From the NCBI RefSeq assembly GCF_003477525.1, contig NZ_QUDO01000009.1, forward strand, positions 46,725-110,724: a DNA stretch of 64,000 nucleotides, written 5' to 3'. Under the pieces are notes generated by a model that worked only from the letters and a program-made list of their open reading frames with translations, was not told where the DNA came from and did not search any database. Numbering within the stretch: position 1 is the first letter of the stretch; each line of letters starts with the position of its first letter. The translations under genes and the position numbers were made by a program. The DNA is from Ruminococcus sp. AF41-9 (GTDB taxonomy: Bacteria; Bacillota; Clostridia; Lachnospirales; Lachnospiraceae). Shown piece by piece: positions 1 through 8,915 of this stretch.

Positions 1-182
1 ATTCTTCTGTATGGCAGAACCATGGCTGGGTGGAAATCAAAATTTCCGGTAAATGGTATACATTTGACACGAATGCCAACAGATTTTCTTCTTTAAGAAA
101 AGGCAAATGGTTTATGCAGAAACACACTTCCATGGAAGGAAAAGTTTATAAAACACAGAAAACTTACTATGTGAATTTCTGA
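1..182 (+). CDS. C-terminal end of a transglutaminase-like protein (partial)
   Basis: The frame is open from base 3 to the TGA at 180-182 and gives about 59 residues. It contains NHGWVEIKISGKWYTFD, in which the His followed by W-x-E and the later Trp and Asp match the His and Asp of the Cys-His-Asp triad of transglutaminase-core proteins. The catalytic Cys and any signal peptide would lie to the left of the window. In Lachnospiraceae such domains usually sit at the end of exported proteins, which fits the secreted protein that follows 46 bases downstream. The assignment rests on this short motif only. Confidence 0.6.
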   Translation, partial: SSVWQNHGWVEIKISGKWYTFDTNANRFSSLRKGKWFMQKHTSMEGKVYKTQKTYYVNF

Positions 183-228
183 GCAGGTTTTCAGGATAAT
201 AAAAAAAGAAGAAGAGAGGAAAACAGGT

Positions 229-861
229 ATGATAAAAAAACAGATAAAAATGTTTCTGATGATCTTTTGTCTTCTGTTTGTTTCCACAACTGCTGTATGC
301 TGGATGACTCCGGTCACCGCAGAAGCTGCGAGTGTGAAACAGGGACTGGTAAAAGAGAACGGAAAATATTACTATTATGCAGTGAACAAAGCAGGAAAAT
401 CTGTAAAAGTAACAGAAAAATGGAAAACAGTAAAAGTCACAAAAAATGGAAAGACATCTTACAGCAGATATTATTTCGGAAAGAACGGAGCAGCTTATGC
501 GGGTTCTGAGAAACTGGGAGTGAAAACACCTGCAGTTAAGAAGATTGACGGTAAATATTATGGTTTTGGTGTGGATGCCAAAATGCTGAAGGGAACTTAT
601 TTTATTAATGAGAAATTTTATGTTTTTTCCAGTAACGGAACATTTGACAGTGCCAGAAGTTCCAGCCTGAGAAGGGCATATGGATACGAAAAAAAAGCCG
701 CACAGTTAAAGAAACTTCTGGGTAAGGCGAAGAAAACAGAGTCTCTCAATGGCTGCTATGGCAGTGGAAAAGAATATCTGATCTATTATCCGAATTTCGT
801 ATTAAATACAGGCAAAAATGCAAAAGGAGTAGAAGTCATTTTAAGTGTTTTGAACAATTAA
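229..861 (+). CDS. Small secreted protein with cell-wall-binding-like repeats
   Basis: 210 residues. The start is set by a purine-rich ribosome site (GAAGAGAGGAAAACAGGT) just before the ATG. Residues 1-33 form a signal peptide with Lys-rich n-region, hydrophobic core and an A-E-A cleavage region. The mature part is rich in Lys, Tyr and Gly, with strand-turn units such as GKYYYYAVNKAGK, KIDGKYYGFG and NEKFYVFSSNG that resemble glucan/choline-type cell-wall-binding repeats. The C-terminal about 60 residues form a separate segment found at the ends of many clostridial surface proteins, judged from memory. No catalytic motif is visible. It is probably an envelope protein of unknown role. Confidence 0.6.
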   Translation: MIKKQIKMFLMIFCLLFVSTTAVCWMTPVTAEAASVKQGLVKENGKYYYYAVNKAGKSVKVTEKWKTVKVTKNGKTSYSRYYFGKNGAAYAGSEKLGVKTPAVKKIDGKYYGFGVDAKMLKGTYFINEKFYVFSSNGTFDSARSSSLRRAYGYEKKAAQLKKLLGKAKKTESLNGCYGSGKEYLIYYPNFVLNTGKNAKGVEVILSVLNN

Positions 862-960
862 GGCGAAGAAAACCGGAGCGAATAAAGCAAAGGTTCAGGA
901 AAATGAAAGAGAATAATTGTAAAATCAATCAGACAATTAAAATGATGAAAAAGAAATACT

Positions 961-2352
961 ATGGTTTTTAGTTCAATGTTTTTTATGTGCGTGTTTTTGC
1001 CGGTTGTGTTTATTCTACACTGCGTCCTGCCGGGAATACGGATGAAGAATGCACTGCTCTTGCTTGCAAGTGTGTTCTTCTACGCATATGGAGAACCCGT
1101 ATATATTATTCTGTTGTTTATTTCAACACTGTTGAATTATTTCTGTGCCCGTCTGATCGAGGGCAGCAGATATAAAAAAGGTGTACTGATACTGGCTGTT
1201 ATCTGTAATCTGGGAATCCTTATCGTATTTAAATATACAGATTTTATCCTGGGAACAGTCAACGGCCTGCTGGGACTGAATCTGCCGCTTCCACAGATCC
1301 GGATGCCGATCGGTATTTCCTTCTTTACGTTTCAGGCGATGTCCTATGTGATCGATGTATACCGCGGTACAACGAAAGCACAGAAAAATTATGCAAAGGT
1401 ACTGCTGTACATATCTTTCTTCCCGCAGCTGATCGCTGGTCCGATTGTCAAATATCATGATGTGGCATGGGAAATTGATCATCGTACCCAGTCACTGGAT
1501 GGGATCGCACTGGGGATCCGCAGATTCTCAGCCGGACTCTGTAAAAAGGTTCTGATTTCCAATACCATGGGACTTGTCGCGGACCAGCTTTTTGGAGCAT
1601 CTGCCGGAAACATTAACGCAGCAGGGGCATGGCTGGGAGCGGTTTCCTATATGCTGCAGATTTATTTTGACTTCAGCGGATACAGCGATATGGCGATCGG
1701 TCTGGGCTGGATGTTCGGATTCCATTTCAAAGAGAACTTTAATTATCCGTATATCAGTGGAAGCATCCGTGATTTCTGGAGAAGATGGCATATTTCCCTG
1801 TCCGGATGGTTTCTGGAATATCTTTATATTCCGCTGGGCGGGAACCGGAAAGGAAAGTTCCGTACAGTCGTAAATAAGATGATCGTATTTCTGTGTACAG
1901 GTATCTGGCACGGAGCAGCTGTAAATTTCCTGTTCTGGGGCGTTTATCACGGATGTTTCCTGATGCTTGAGGAATATGTGCCGTGGATTGGCAGAAAAGG
2001 TTCCGGATTAAAAGCTGTATTTCAGCACATCTATACCCTTCTGGTTGTCTGCATTGGTTTCGTGTTCTTCAGAGCGGAAACCATGGCACAGGGGGTATTC
2101 TGGGTGAAAAAGATGTTCACGGGATTTCAGTGGAATGCAGCGGCTATGAGCTTTGCCCTGCAGCAGATGACACCGGTATTTCTGGTTACTCTGGCAGGTG
2201 CGCTGATTGCATGCTGTCCTGTTATAAAAACTGTAAATAATAAGAATTGGTATGCTCCACTTGCATATGTATGCAGCCTGCTTGGACTGGTTGTCTGCAT
2301 CCTGAGTCTTGCGAGCGGAACTTATAATCCATTTATTTATTTCAGATTTTAG
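961..2352 (+). CDS. MBOAT-family membrane O-acyltransferase (AlgI/DltB-like)
   Basis: 463 residues with about ten hydrophobic segments and the typical N-terminus MVFSSMFFMCVFLPVVF. Family motifs are RDFWRRWHISLSGW near residue 270 and GIWHGAAVNFLFWGVYHG near residue 315, the latter carrying the invariant histidine. Known members move acyl groups across the membrane onto alginate, teichoic acid or other wall polymers. The DHHW protein starts 12 bases downstream after a good GGAGG site, so the two form the usual transferase/esterase-fold pair for O-acetylating an exported glycan. The substrate cannot be read from sequence. The upstream ribosome site is weak. Confidence 0.9.
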   Translation: MVFSSMFFMCVFLPVVFILHCVLPGIRMKNALLLLASVFFYAYGEPVYIILLFISTLLNYFCARLIEGSRYKKGVLILAVICNLGILIVFKYTDFILGTVNGLLGLNLPLPQIRMPIGISFFTFQAMSYVIDVYRGTTKAQKNYAKVLLYISFFPQLIAGPIVKYHDVAWEIDHRTQSLDGIALGIRRFSAGLCKKVLISNTMGLVADQLFGASAGNINAAGAWLGAVSYMLQIYFDFSGYSDMAIGLGWMFGFHFKENFNYPYISGSIRDFWRRWHISLSGWFLEYLYIPLGGNRKGKFRTVVNKMIVFLCTGIWHGAAVNFLFWGVYHGCFLMLEEYVPWIGRKGSGLKAVFQHIYTLLVVCIGFVFFRAETMAQGVFWVKKMFTGFQWNAAAMSFALQQMTPVFLVTLAGALIACCPVIKTVNNKNWYAPLAYVCSLLGLVVCILSLASGTYNPFIYFRF

Positions 2353-2364
2353 GGAGGACAAAAG

Positions 2365-3777
2365 ATGAAAAAAGGTAAATTAATTTACAGTATTTTGTTT
2401 TTTGCCGTCTGCCTCTGCCCCTCTGTGGGCATGCTGGTCACAAAGCCGGAAACTTCTTCCGAAAACCGCCAGCTTTCGGAATTTCCTTCTGTCAAAACGG
2501 AGGAAGGCAAATGGAATGTAGAATGGCTTTCCCAGGTGGGAGATTATTTTCAGGAGCATTTTGCATTCAGAAATGAACTGGTTACCGGAAACGCCCTGCT
2601 TCATGGAAAAGTTCTGCAGACATCCACGGCGGATGGTGTGATCCAGGGAAAAAATGACTGGCTGTATTATAAGGATTCACTGGATGATTATCTGGGGCAG
2701 AACCTTCTGTCTGACAGAAGCCTGTATAATATTGCACATATGCTGTCCATGACACAGGAAGCCCTGAATGAAAAAGGGGTTAAATTCCTGTTTACCATAG
2801 CACCAAATAAGAACTCTCTCTATGGTGAAAATATGCCTTATTATGACAGCCTGAAAGTGACGGATGAGACAAACCGGGAAAGACTGACGCAGGTTCTGAA
2901 GCAGGAGGGCGTTTCCTATGCAGACTTGTACCAGGCGTTTACAGAACAGGATGAGGTTCTTTATCATGCAAGGGATTCGCACTGGAATAATAAAGGTGCA
3001 GCCCTGGCAGCTGATGTTCTGATGAGTATGCTGGATAAAGAACATGATTCTTACGAAAACGAACCTTATGAAGTACGCAGAGATTCTACAGGAGATCTGG
3101 ATACCATGCTTTATCCGCTTGCAACAACTGCGGATGATGAGGTATACTACGATAAGGAAATGACTTATGCGGTAGTCGGAGAGATTGGCAGCAATTTTGA
3201 TCCTCGTATCACAACTGTAAATCCTGTAAAAGAAGGAAGTCTCGTCATGTACAGGGATTCTTTTGGAAATGCTCTTCTTCCATATATGGCAGATGCTTAT
3301 GCAAATGCATATTTTTCAAGAGGAATTCCGTATCAGTTAAACGATGTGGATACAAACGCAGCAGATACTGTGATCATAGAAAGAGCAGAACGTTTTCTTC
3401 CGGAAATGTCGCAGTTTCCGCCTGTACTGGCTGCCAGCGAGGTTACTTTGGATGCAGAAGAAGAGACTCTGGCAGAAGATGGAGCGACAGATGTAAAAAT
3501 GAAACCGCAGGGAACAGTAGTGCAGGTAAGCGGATGCATCAGAGAAGGTTATCTGGATACAGATTCTCAGATTTATCTCAGAATCAACGGAGCAGTATAT
3601 GAAGCGTTTCCTATGGATGTTGCACAGGGAGAGGAACTGAATGATAATGGTTTCTGCCTTTATCTTCCGTCCGAATTGGCAGCAGCAGATGGGAATGATC
3701 TGGAAATACTGATAAAAAAAGATGATAAATATTTAAATATTTATAAAAACATCATTGAGGAGGAACTTATACAATGA
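2365..3777 (+). CDS. DHHW-family protein, MBOAT partner (AlgX/SGNH-like)
   Basis: 470 residues. An N-terminal hydrophobic segment (about 7-26) acts as signal anchor, so the rest is outside. Catalytic-type motifs of the SGNH/AlgX fold are visible: HARDSHWNNKGAALAADVL near residue 200 supplies the Asp/His pair (the DHHW motif, here D-S-H-W), and YRDSFGNALLPYM near 295 supplies the serine block. Such proteins accept or transfer acetyl groups on exported polysaccharide together with an MBOAT protein, which is the gene directly upstream. The C-terminal 100 residues look like a beta-rich accessory domain. The stop overlaps the next ATG (ATGA), which suggests translational coupling. Confidence 0.85.
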   Translation: MKKGKLIYSILFFAVCLCPSVGMLVTKPETSSENRQLSEFPSVKTEEGKWNVEWLSQVGDYFQEHFAFRNELVTGNALLHGKVLQTSTADGVIQGKNDWLYYKDSLDDYLGQNLLSDRSLYNIAHMLSMTQEALNEKGVKFLFTIAPNKNSLYGENMPYYDSLKVTDETNRERLTQVLKQEGVSYADLYQAFTEQDEVLYHARDSHWNNKGAALAADVLMSMLDKEHDSYENEPYEVRRDSTGDLDTMLYPLATTADDEVYYDKEMTYAVVGEIGSNFDPRITTVNPVKEGSLVMYRDSFGNALLPYMADAYANAYFSRGIPYQLNDVDTNAADTVIIERAERFLPEMSQFPPVLAASEVTLDAEEETLAEDGATDVKMKPQGTVVQVSGCIREGYLDTDSQIYLRINGAVYEAFPMDVAQGEELNDNGFCLYLPSELAAADGNDLEILIKKDDKYLNIYKNIIEEELIQ

Positions 3778-4795
3778 AAAGAAAAATGATCACAGCACTT
3801 TTGAGTCTTTCTGTAGCAGGAGCAATGGCGTTTGCACCAGCGGCTGCATTTGCGGCATCTGAGGATACTGCACAGACTTCTGAAGCACAGGATACAGAGG
3901 AAACAGACACTGCAGAAGACAAAGTGGAAGATTTGACTATCAAACAGATACACAGGAAGTAACTGTTAAAAATCAGGCCGGATATGCACTGACTGCAGGA
4001 GAACTGAAAGATACAGAGGCAGACAAGGATGCAGAAGCAGAGAAAGATACAGAAAAGAAAGAGGACGCTTCCACAGGAAAAGTCTTTACAGTAACTGCTG
4101 AAGACGGAACAGAACATATCTTTGAAAATGTGGATCCGGATTCCTGGACAGACCCGGTTATTTATGATGAGTATGGTTTCCTTTATATCAAATATCAGGA
4201 TGCACAGAAGAAAGATCAGGAGATTGCTGAGACTGCAGATGAGAAAGAATGGGAATCTCCGGTCACCATGTATCTGTTATCCAATGTAAATGTACGTGAG
4301 CAGGCAGATAAAGAGAGCAAGTCACTGAAAGTTCTTTCAACAGGAACAGAAGTGAAAGCAGTTGCAATCGTTCCGGAATGGATCAAAGTTCAGGCAGATG
4401 ATATCACAGGTTATATTTACCATTCTTATATCACAGAGAATAAAGAAGCAGCAGATGCTAAAGTAAAAGAGGAAAAAGACGCAAAAGAAGCAAAAGAAAA
4501 AGCGGCAGCAGAAGCAGCAGCTCAGGCAGCGGCACAGGCACAGGCAGCAGCAGAAAGTGCAGCTTCCTCTTCTTCTGATTCTTCTTATGACACCTCCTAT
4601 GATTCTTCTGATGATACTTCTGATACTTCTTATGCAGAAGAACCGGACAATTCTCAGACAGCAGAGCCGGAACAGCCATATGAAGTAAGCCGCCAGCAGT
4701 ATGATGACTGTGATGGAAGCGGTCATGGCTATTATGAGATCACCTATCTGACGGAAGTGTATCATACGAGGAATATTAAGATTAAGAAACTCTGA
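3774..4795 (+). CDS. Secreted SH3b-domain protein, frameshifted as read near 3942
   Basis: The first frame (3774-3962) encodes a signal peptide (cleavage after AAAFA) and an acidic linker, then stops. The second frame continues to 4795 without its own ribosome site. Adding one A to the AAA at 3942-3944 joins them as ...TIKTDTQEVTVKNQ..., giving about 340 residues. After the linker comes a bacterial SH3 domain (LLSNVNVREQADKESKSLKV to GYIYHSYIT), then an Ala/Gln/Lys coiled segment and a Ser/Asp-rich tail ending in YHTRNIKIKKL. The SH3 domain probably binds wall peptides. It is coupled to the DHHW gene by an ATGA overlap, so it belongs to the surface-glycan operon. The break is more likely sequence error than decay. 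Confidence 0.7.
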
Positions 4796-4826
4796 GACTA
4801 AAAAAGGCTGCAGGCCGAATGACCGG

Positions 4827-4866
4827 AAACGGTGCCCTTTCTTCCCTGAATGAAATGGCACCGTTT
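4827..4866 (+). terminator. Hairpin after the surface-glycan operon
   Basis: AAACGGTGCC and GGCACCGTTT form a perfect 10-bp stem around a 20-base loop, about 30 bases after the SH3b stop. The tail is only weakly U-rich, so it may be a weak terminator. Confidence 0.5.
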
Positions 4867-4909
4867 CTGATAACTTGAACCGAATCAAGTGAGGAAAAGA
4901 CAGCAGAGT

Positions 4910-5965
4910 ATGACAAGATCAAAATCAGATTTTAAGATTCTGGAACACATACAGAATACACAAAACATTACCAGAGAGGAACTGGAAGTACTTCTTACTT
5001 CTGAAGATTCCTCTCTGACAGAGGAACTTTACAGACGGGCGCGGGAAACGGCGGTTGCGCATTATGGCAACAAAATCTACATCCGCGGTCTGATTGAATT
5101 TACAAATTACTGTAAAAATAACTGCTATTATTGTGGAATCCGCTGTGCCAACAAACAGGCAGAGCGTTACCGCCTTACGATGGAACAGATTTTATCCTGC
5201 TGTGAGACAGGATGGAATCTGGGATTTCGCACCTTTGTACTCCAGGGCGGGGAAGATCCTTATTTTACGGATGACAGAATCTGTGAAATTGTCCGGGAGA
5301 TCAAGAAAAGATATCCGGAATGTGCAGTGACGCTTTCTATTGGAGAGAAAAGTGAGGAGAGCTATCAGGCATATTTTGATGCCGGAGCGGACCGCTATCT
5401 TCTGCGCCATGAGACAGCAGATGAAGCACATTACCGGAAATTACATCCGGAGCAGATGTCTTTATTTTATCGAAAAAATTGTCTGAAAATTCTGAAGAAA
5501 ATAGGATATCAGACCGGATGCGGATTCATGGTGGGTTCACCGGGACAAACTGTAGATACACTTTTTGAGGATCTGATGTTTATCAAAGAACTACAGCCGG
5601 AAATGGCAGGAATCGGACCATTTATTCCGCACAAGGATACTCCTTTTGCTGAGGAACCTGCGGGAACTGTGGAGACGACCCTGCGGCTTCTTGCAATCAT
5701 CCGCCTGATCCATCCGCATATACTCCTTCCTTCCACCACTGCGCTGGGAACCATTGATCCCAAAGGCAGGGAAAAAGGAATCCTTGCAGGTGCCAATGTC
5801 GTCATGCCGAATTTATCTCCGGTTAATGTAAGGGGAAAATATACCCTCTATGATAATAAAATCTGCACAGGAGACGAGGCGGCAGAATGTAAAGCCTGTA
5901 TGGCTGCGCGGATGAGTAGTATCGGTTATGAAGTAATAACCGCCAGAGGCGATTATATAAAATAA
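4910..5965 (+). CDS. hydE: [FeFe]-hydrogenase H-cluster maturase HydE
   Basis: Radical SAM protein of 351 residues. The cluster motif C-K-N-N-C-Y-Y-C lies in FTNYCKNNCYYCGIR near residue 65, and the GG-E-D motif follows in LQGGEDPYFTDDRI. HydE acts with HydF and HydG to build the di-iron subcluster of [FeFe] hydrogenase. The start is uncertain: an in-frame GTG at 4889 has no ribosome site, while the ATG used here follows GAGGAAAAG at a rather long distance. hydF follows after a gap of 100 bases. HydG and the hydrogenase are not in the window. Confidence 0.92.
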   Translation: MTRSKSDFKILEHIQNTQNITREELEVLLTSEDSSLTEELYRRARETAVAHYGNKIYIRGLIEFTNYCKNNCYYCGIRCANKQAERYRLTMEQILSCCETGWNLGFRTFVLQGGEDPYFTDDRICEIVREIKKRYPECAVTLSIGEKSEESYQAYFDAGADRYLLRHETADEAHYRKLHPEQMSLFYRKNCLKILKKIGYQTGCGFMVGSPGQTVDTLFEDLMFIKELQPEMAGIGPFIPHKDTPFAEEPAGTVETTLRLLAIIRLIHPHILLPSTTALGTIDPKGREKGILAGANVVMPNLSPVNVRGKYTLYDNKICTGDEAAECKACMAARMSSIGYEVITARGDYIK

Positions 5966-6065
5966 TGTGACTGGCAGATACTTTGCAGGGCAGCAGAGTG
6001 CTGAATGGTTGCAGAAGAATACTAATCGGAAAGCAGCGAAAGGCTCCTGACCGAAAAGAAAGGAA

Positions 6066-7276
6066 ATGCTTATGACAGTGACTTTAAATGAAACTCCTTC
6101 CGGAAACCGCCTGCATATCGGGATTTTCGGAAAGACCAACAGTGGAAAATCTTCATTTATCAATGCTTTTTCGGGACAGAAAGTATCGATTGTAGCAGAT
6201 GTTCCGGGAACTACTACAGACCCTGTGTATAAAGCCATGGAAATTTATCCTCTTGGTCCCTGTGTCCTGATCGATACCGCAGGTTTTGATGATGAAGGAG
6301 AGCTTGGAGCTTTAAGAATTGAGAAGACAGAGCTGGCGGCACAGAAAACAGACCTTGCGATCATTCTTTCTGCGAAGAAGAAATGGAGCAGGAACTGAAA
6401 TGGTACCGTTATTTTATGGAAAAACAGACACCTGTGATCCCGGTTCTGAGTAAAGCTGACCTCTGTACGCAGGAACAGAGAGCAGACCTGGCGGGGCTGA
6501 TCCGAAAGAATACAGGGACAAATGTCTGTCAGATCAGTGCAGCGACAGGAGAGGGAATCCGGGCGTTGAAAGAAGAACTGGCGCGCAGGATTCCGGAAGG
6601 ATACGGCACCAGAATGATCACAGGAAGCCTGGTTTCCGAAAAGGATCTGGTCCTTCTTGTCATGCCACAGGATATTCAGGCGCCTAAGGGAAGGCTTATT
6701 CTGCCGCAGGTACAGACATTAAGAGAGCTTCTGGACAAAAAATGTCTGGTGATGAGTGTTACGACGGACCAGTATCTGGCCGCCTTGCAGACATTAGCTG
6801 CGCCGCCGAAACTGATCATTACAGATTCACAGGTATTTCCATATGTATATGAGCATAAACCGACAGAGAGCATGCTGACTTCTTTTTCCGTGCTGTTTGC
6901 AGCATATAAGGGAGATCTGCCTTACTATATAGAAGGTGCTGCACAGATCGACAGTCTGAATGAGCATTCACGCGTACTGATCGCGGAATGCTGTACACAT
7001 GCACCTCTCAAAGAAGACATCGGACGTGTGAAAATTCCGCGGATGCTGAAAAAACGTTTCGGAGAAAGCCTTCAGGTGGATCTGGTAAGCGGAACAGACT
7101 TCCCGGAAGACCTGACTTCTTATGATCTCATCATTCAGTGCGGAGCCTGCATGTTCAACAGGAAATATGTAATGTACCGCATTGACAGAGCCAGAGAGCA
7201 GAAAGTGCCAATGACCAACTATGGGGTGACGATCGCACATCTGACAGGAATCCTGGAGCATGTCGCACTTCCGTAG
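6066..7276 (+). CDS. hydF: [FeFe]-hydrogenase maturation GTPase HydF, frameshifted as read near 6374
   Basis: The first frame (6066-6398) holds the GTPase N-terminus: P-loop [11 protein letters not shown], switch region DVPGTTTDP and G3 [10 protein letters not shown]. The second frame (from 6383 on) holds the dimerisation domain and the C-terminal cluster-binding part, with C-T-H in [12 protein letters not shown] and C-G-A-C in IIQCGACMF as cluster ligands. Adding one G at 6374 joins them as ...[17 protein letters not shown], about 403 residues, the normal HydF length. HydF is the scaffold that hands the di-iron unit to the hydrogenase. Because hydE next to it is intact, a true null mutation is less likely than an error. 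An ATG at 6072 is an alternative start. Confidence 0.88.
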
Positions 7277-7373
7277 AGGAATAAAGTAAAAAAAACAGAA
7301 AAAGTAAAAACAGAAATAAGAAACGAAATGCAGAAAAACAGATAAAGAAAAACAGATATAGAAAATCAGGAAA

Positions 7374-7426
7374 AGAAGAGATTATTGTACAGACGGGGGC
7401 TGGCTATAATAGTCGCTTCTTTTTTT
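7374..7426 (+). terminator. Terminator after hydF
   Basis: AGAAG...ATTAT pairs with ATAAT...CTTCT around a G-rich loop and is followed by seven or more T. The stem is imperfect but position and U-tract are typical. Confidence 0.6.
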
Positions 7427-7579
7427 GTGTTCAGAAAAGCCGCTCCCGGTGTTCTCCGGCTGGATGAGGGAGAAACCATCACAGATATAGTAGTATAGCT
7501 TTACATATCTGCTGACGATTATAAATACTCTATTATTTTGATAGGATTTATATTATTTTGAGAAAATTACAGGAGAGTA

Positions 7580-7609
7580 TTGACAAAACATAATGTTAGT
7601 TTATACTAA
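7580..7609 (+). promoter_or_regulatory. Promoter with DtxR-type operator upstream of DUF2325
   Basis: TTGACA (7580-7585), 16 bases, TATACT (7602-7607). The operator TTAG-TTTATA-CTAA (7596-7609), flanked by G and C to give GTTAGT...ACTAAC, covers the -10 box, so binding would repress. The remaining 5' leader is about 145 bases. The stretch 7427-7579 shows nothing else I can name. Confidence 0.7.
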
Positions 7610-7760
7610 CTTACAGTTAGAGATAAATAACTATCCAAACAGACATATCATATAGATAAGAGTCTGAACCAAGGTTATAACATATACAACTGTTTATACA
7701 GTATATGGTTATAAAGAAACCCACGTACAGATATGAAAGGATAACAAGGAGGACAAAATT

Positions 7761-8036
7761 ATGAGTATCGTAATCGTAGGCGGACATGACCGTATGGTTG
7801 CACAGTACAAGAAAATCTGTAAATCTTATAAATGCAAATGCAAAGTATTTACACAGATGGAGGCAGACTTCAGCAAGAAGATCGGATGTCCGGATCTTTT
7901 AGTTCTTTTCACAAACACAGTATCCCACAAGATGGTAAAATGTGCGTTAGATGAAGTCGGATCTTCCACAGATATCGTACGCTGCCACACCAGCAGCGGC
8001 AACGCACTGAACGGAATCCTGGAAGCACGCTGCTGA
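7761..8036 (+). CDS. DUF2325-family protein of the Feo locus
   Basis: 91 residues with a strong AAGGAGG ribosome site. The sequence MSIVIVGGHDRM...YKKICKSYKCKCKVFTQM and the later DLLVLFTNTVSHKM match the DUF2325 family, a small Rossmann-like fold of unknown function with His/Cys residues. Here the conserved G-G-H-D and a cluster of Cys (C21, C26, C28 region) are visible. The gene has its own operator-covered promoter and stands directly upstream of feoA, as DUF2325 genes often do in clostridia. A role in metal-responsive control or Feo assembly is inference from context. Confidence 0.75.
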   Translation: MSIVIVGGHDRMVAQYKKICKSYKCKCKVFTQMEADFSKKIGCPDLLVLFTNTVSHKMVKCALDEVGSSTDIVRCHTSSGNALNGILEARC

Positions 8037-8106
8037 TAAAATCTGACAACAGAAGAATGATCGCTTTGCAGAATGTGTAAATAACCATTCAGACAGTGAT
8101 AAATAA

Positions 8107-8150
8107 TTGAAAAACTTTATTAATGTTTGAAGTTGAAAAACTTTATCAAT
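8107..8150. repeat. Two direct repeats upstream of feoA
   Basis: TTGAAAAACTTTATYAAT occurs at 8107-8124 and 8133-8150, a 26-base period, and an inverted half (ATAAAGTTATTGA) follows at 8161-8173, adjoining the -35 box. They may be sites for a second regulator of the feo promoter. Confidence 0.45.
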
Positions 8151-8169
8151 AAAAATTTCAATAAAGTTA

Positions 8170-8200
8170 TTGACATCTAACCAAAATTAGAATACACTAA
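8170..8200 (+). promoter_or_regulatory. feoA promoter with DtxR-type operator
   Basis: TTGACA (8170-8175), 17 bases, TACACT (8193-8198). The operator TTAG-AATACA-CTAA (8187-8200) covers the -10 box, the same geometry as at 7596 and 31114. It lies 56 bases before the feoA ATG. Confidence 0.7.
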
Positions 8201-8256
8201 CCTCATGATAAAGATAATGTTTATCACTTATTAAATGCAAAGGAAGGGATGAAGAA

Positions 8257-8466
8257 ATGCCGTTATCAATGGTTAATGCCGGTGAACCTTTTACAATCAA
8301 AAGGATCGGAGGCAAAGAAGAAGTTAAGAGACATCTTGAGGAGCTCGGCTTCGTAGTAGGGGGAGTTGTAACAGTTGTTTCTGAGATTAACGGAAGCCTG
8401 ATCGTTAATGTTAAAGAATCCAGGGTTGCCATTGGGAAAGATATGGCAAGCAAGATTATGGTTTAA
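8257..8466 (+). CDS. feoA: FeoA-family protein (first copy)
   Basis: 69 residues after an AAGGAAGGGATG ribosome region. The SH3-like FeoA fold is recognisable from EPFTIKRIGGKEEVKRHLEELGF, VVGGVVTVVSE, a short loop and ESRVAIGKDMASKIMV. FeoA proteins are cytosolic partners of the FeoB iron transporter. This copy has a shorter loop and is more divergent than the second one 58 bases downstream. Tandem feoA genes before feoB are common in Firmicutes. The operator-covered promoter makes iron-responsive expression likely. Confidence 0.85.
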   Translation: MPLSMVNAGEPFTIKRIGGKEEVKRHLEELGFVVGGVVTVVSEINGSLIVNVKESRVAIGKDMASKIMV

Positions 8467-8524
8467 ACCATAATTTCTTCCTGAAAGAAAGCAATAAAAT
8501 TCTAGGGAAAGAAGGGAAAGAAAC

Positions 8525-8746
8525 TTGAAGACATTAAAGGAAGTTCATGTTGGAGAGACAGTTAAAGTCCAGAAGCTTACCGGTGAGGGTCCGGTAAAGA
8601 GAAGAATCATGGATATGGGAATCACCAAAGGTGTGGAAGTTTATGTAAGAAAAGTTGCACCTCTGGGAGATCCTGTAGAAGTAACTGTAAGAGGATATGA
8701 GTTATCCCTGCGTAAAGCAGATGCCGAAATGATTGTTGTAGAATAA
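8525..8746 (+). CDS. feoA: FeoA-family protein (second copy)
   Basis: 73 residues, starting at a TTG preceded by GGGAAAGAAGGGAAAG. It shows the typical FeoA pattern VGETVKVQKLTGEGPVKRRI, DMGITKGVEVYVRKVAPLGD and GYELSLRKADAEMI, including the L-G-D-P loop. It is closer to canonical FeoA than the first copy and is likely the direct FeoB partner. It is followed by a 170-base gap filled with four tandem operators before feoB, so feoB probably also has a promoter of its own. Confidence 0.9.
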   Translation: MKTLKEVHVGETVKVQKLTGEGPVKRRIMDMGITKGVEVYVRKVAPLGDPVEVTVRGYELSLRKADAEMIVVE

Positions 8747-8763
8747 TTTTTTTGGACATCATG

Positions 8764-8828
8764 TTAGGTCTTTCTAACAATTAGCTTTATCTAATAGTTA
8801 ACAGAAGCTAAGAATTAGCGGCAACTAA
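8764..8828 (+). promoter_or_regulatory. Four tandem DtxR-type operators, 17-bp period, upstream of feoB
   Basis: TTAG-GTCTTT-CTAA (8764-8777), TTAG-CTTTAT-CTAA (8781-8794), TTAA-CAGAAG-CTAA (8798-8811, one base off) and TTAG-CGGCAA-CTAA (8815-8828) start exactly 17 bases apart. The array fills the feoA-feoB gap and ends 87 bases before the feoB ATG. Confidence 0.75.
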
Positions 8829-8915
8829 TAGCAGCTTGTGACTGTTAGTTGAGAGGGAAAGATCTGATAATAAGATCAAGATCAAAAAGATCAGAAAAAT
8901 CAGAGGAGAGAGATT

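Noticed and set aside
3942..6374. Genuine pseudogenes for the SH3b protein and hydF
   Set aside because: Each is repaired by one base in a short run and the rest is well conserved in sequence pattern, so I list them as coding with a caution.
7595..7610. Fur boxes as the source of the iron-type sites
   Set aside because: The sites lack the GATAAT-type hexamers of Fur boxes and match the DtxR half-site spacing exactly.
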